This document shows positions 63,238-64,000 of a stretch of 64,000 nt of DNA, piece after piece. The notes under the pieces were generated by a model. It saw only the letters and a program-made list of their open reading frames with translations. It was not told the origin of the DNA and did not search any database. Both the position numbers and the translations under genes were made by a program. This stretch comes from Allolobophora icterica (Eukaryota; Annelida; Clitellata; Crassiclitellata; Lumbricidae): assembly GCA_963556255.1 (NCBI GenBank), contig OY744616.1:6034372-6098371 (forward strand). Direction: 5' to 3'. The first letter of the stretch is position 1. Each line of letters starts with the position of its first letter.

Positions 63238-63414
63238 CAGCGGCGTCTATCCCCCCTAAGTCATTGGAGCAACTACCCCTTTCCCCCTTCTTTCTTCTTC
63301 CCCTTCCCCTTCCTCCCCCCCCCCCTAAAATGGTGGCACACACACTGAGAGATCTTCCCCCTATTTCTTGGATGGAGCATTTGCTCCAAGGTTTCCATGG
63401 TGTAGACGCCCCTG
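63238..63414. mobile_element. 177-bp hAT-type MITE
   Basis: A perfect 8-bp duplication CACAATGG (63230-63237, 63415-63422). The ends are CAGCGGCGTCTA and, inverted, CAGGGGCGTCTA. A C/T-rich centre; the inverted copy is at 39359-39519. Confidence 0.85.
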
Positions 63415-63807
63415 CACAATGGTTGTTAATTGTCAACGGCCTATGTTGTCATACGACAACGTTAAATTACGTAATTAATACAACTGTTGTTACATTATTC
63501 AGACAAGTATATAGCGTTAGTTAAAAGCGAAAGATGGATGGATCCAGAGTTTAACGGCATCTTATGGGGTAACCAAGGCCGTTGTCTTTGTTTTAATACA
63601 ACCCGATGACATAGTTAATACATCAGATGACAGAAGTTTCCCTCCTGTCGTGGCATATTTGCATAATTGTTATTTGCATATAAATCCCATAGGCATTTTT
63701 GATGACAAACATTTTTGATGACAGTATTTTACTGTAGCTGCCTGAACTCTGTAACAAGTTGCGTACATAGTCAGCTGGACAGAATAAACGAAATTGATTG
63801 GATTGAT

Positions 63808-63862
63808 TGATCGATCGATCGATCGGTCGATCGATCGATCGATCGGTCGGTCGGTCGGTTTA
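63808..63862. repeat. (GATC)n / (GGTC)n microsatellite
   Basis: About 13 tetramers. Confidence 0.9.
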
Positions 63863-64000
63863 GTTGCTGTTTAACGATACGGTGTCTAAGCAAATATTAG
63901 AAATCTACGCCTTATTTTTACTTATAGGGTGAAAGCAAAACTTAACAGAGGTGTGTTACGAATCGGTATTCTACCTATATATCTGTACACATTAACCAAT

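Overview
The window is metazoan nuclear DNA, probably from an invertebrate. The evidence is spliced exons with GT-AG borders, CR1/L2-like LINE remains, tRNA-derived SINEs, hAT- and piggyBac-like transposons, Ty3/gypsy-type LTR retrotransposons and very dense microsatellites. I cannot name the species. Continuous open frames are misleading here: most long ones are translated microsatellites, and the only host gene I find is split into short exons.

Host gene. On the minus strand, 61005 down to 20623, twenty exons (36 to 189 bp) join in frame into 685 residues plus a stop codon. The product is a dipeptidyl-peptidase of the DPP4/DPP6/DPP10/FAP family (peptidase family S9B): most of the beta-propeller and the whole alpha/beta-hydrolase domain. 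Only the N-terminus (roughly the first 110 residues, where the family has its membrane anchor) is missing, presumably beyond 64000. Ser, Asp and His of the triad are present with exactly the DPP4 spacing, although much of the sequence resembles the inactive DPP6/DPP10 branch.

Layout. 398-3873: hAT-like transposon with 8-bp target duplications, broken by a LINE insertion. 4080-5990: decayed LINE carrying two MITEs. 6010-7550: CATATGG-rich satellite. 7560-8110: modular repeats. 8518-13426: piggyBac-like MITE with a young non-autonomous LTR retrotransposon nested in its (AT)n tract. 13440-20600: modular repeats, LINE scraps and low-complexity DNA. 20623-61005: the peptidase gene, with introns full of microsatellites, SINEs, LINE ends, MITEs, a second hAT-like element (46356-48196) and a complete Gmr1-type LTR retrotransposon (52508-59471) lying antisense in the second intron listed. 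61006-64000: modular repeats, a LINE 3' end and a hAT-type MITE.

The main biology is a large peptidase gene that keeps an open, correctly phased reading frame while its introns are a stack of transposons of different ages. The two LTR elements look recent (paired LTRs of equal length that read as identical by eye); the hAT-like and LINE copies are old and broken. Coordinates of diverged repeats are approximate; exon borders rest on frame continuity, splice consensus and family similarity read by eye.
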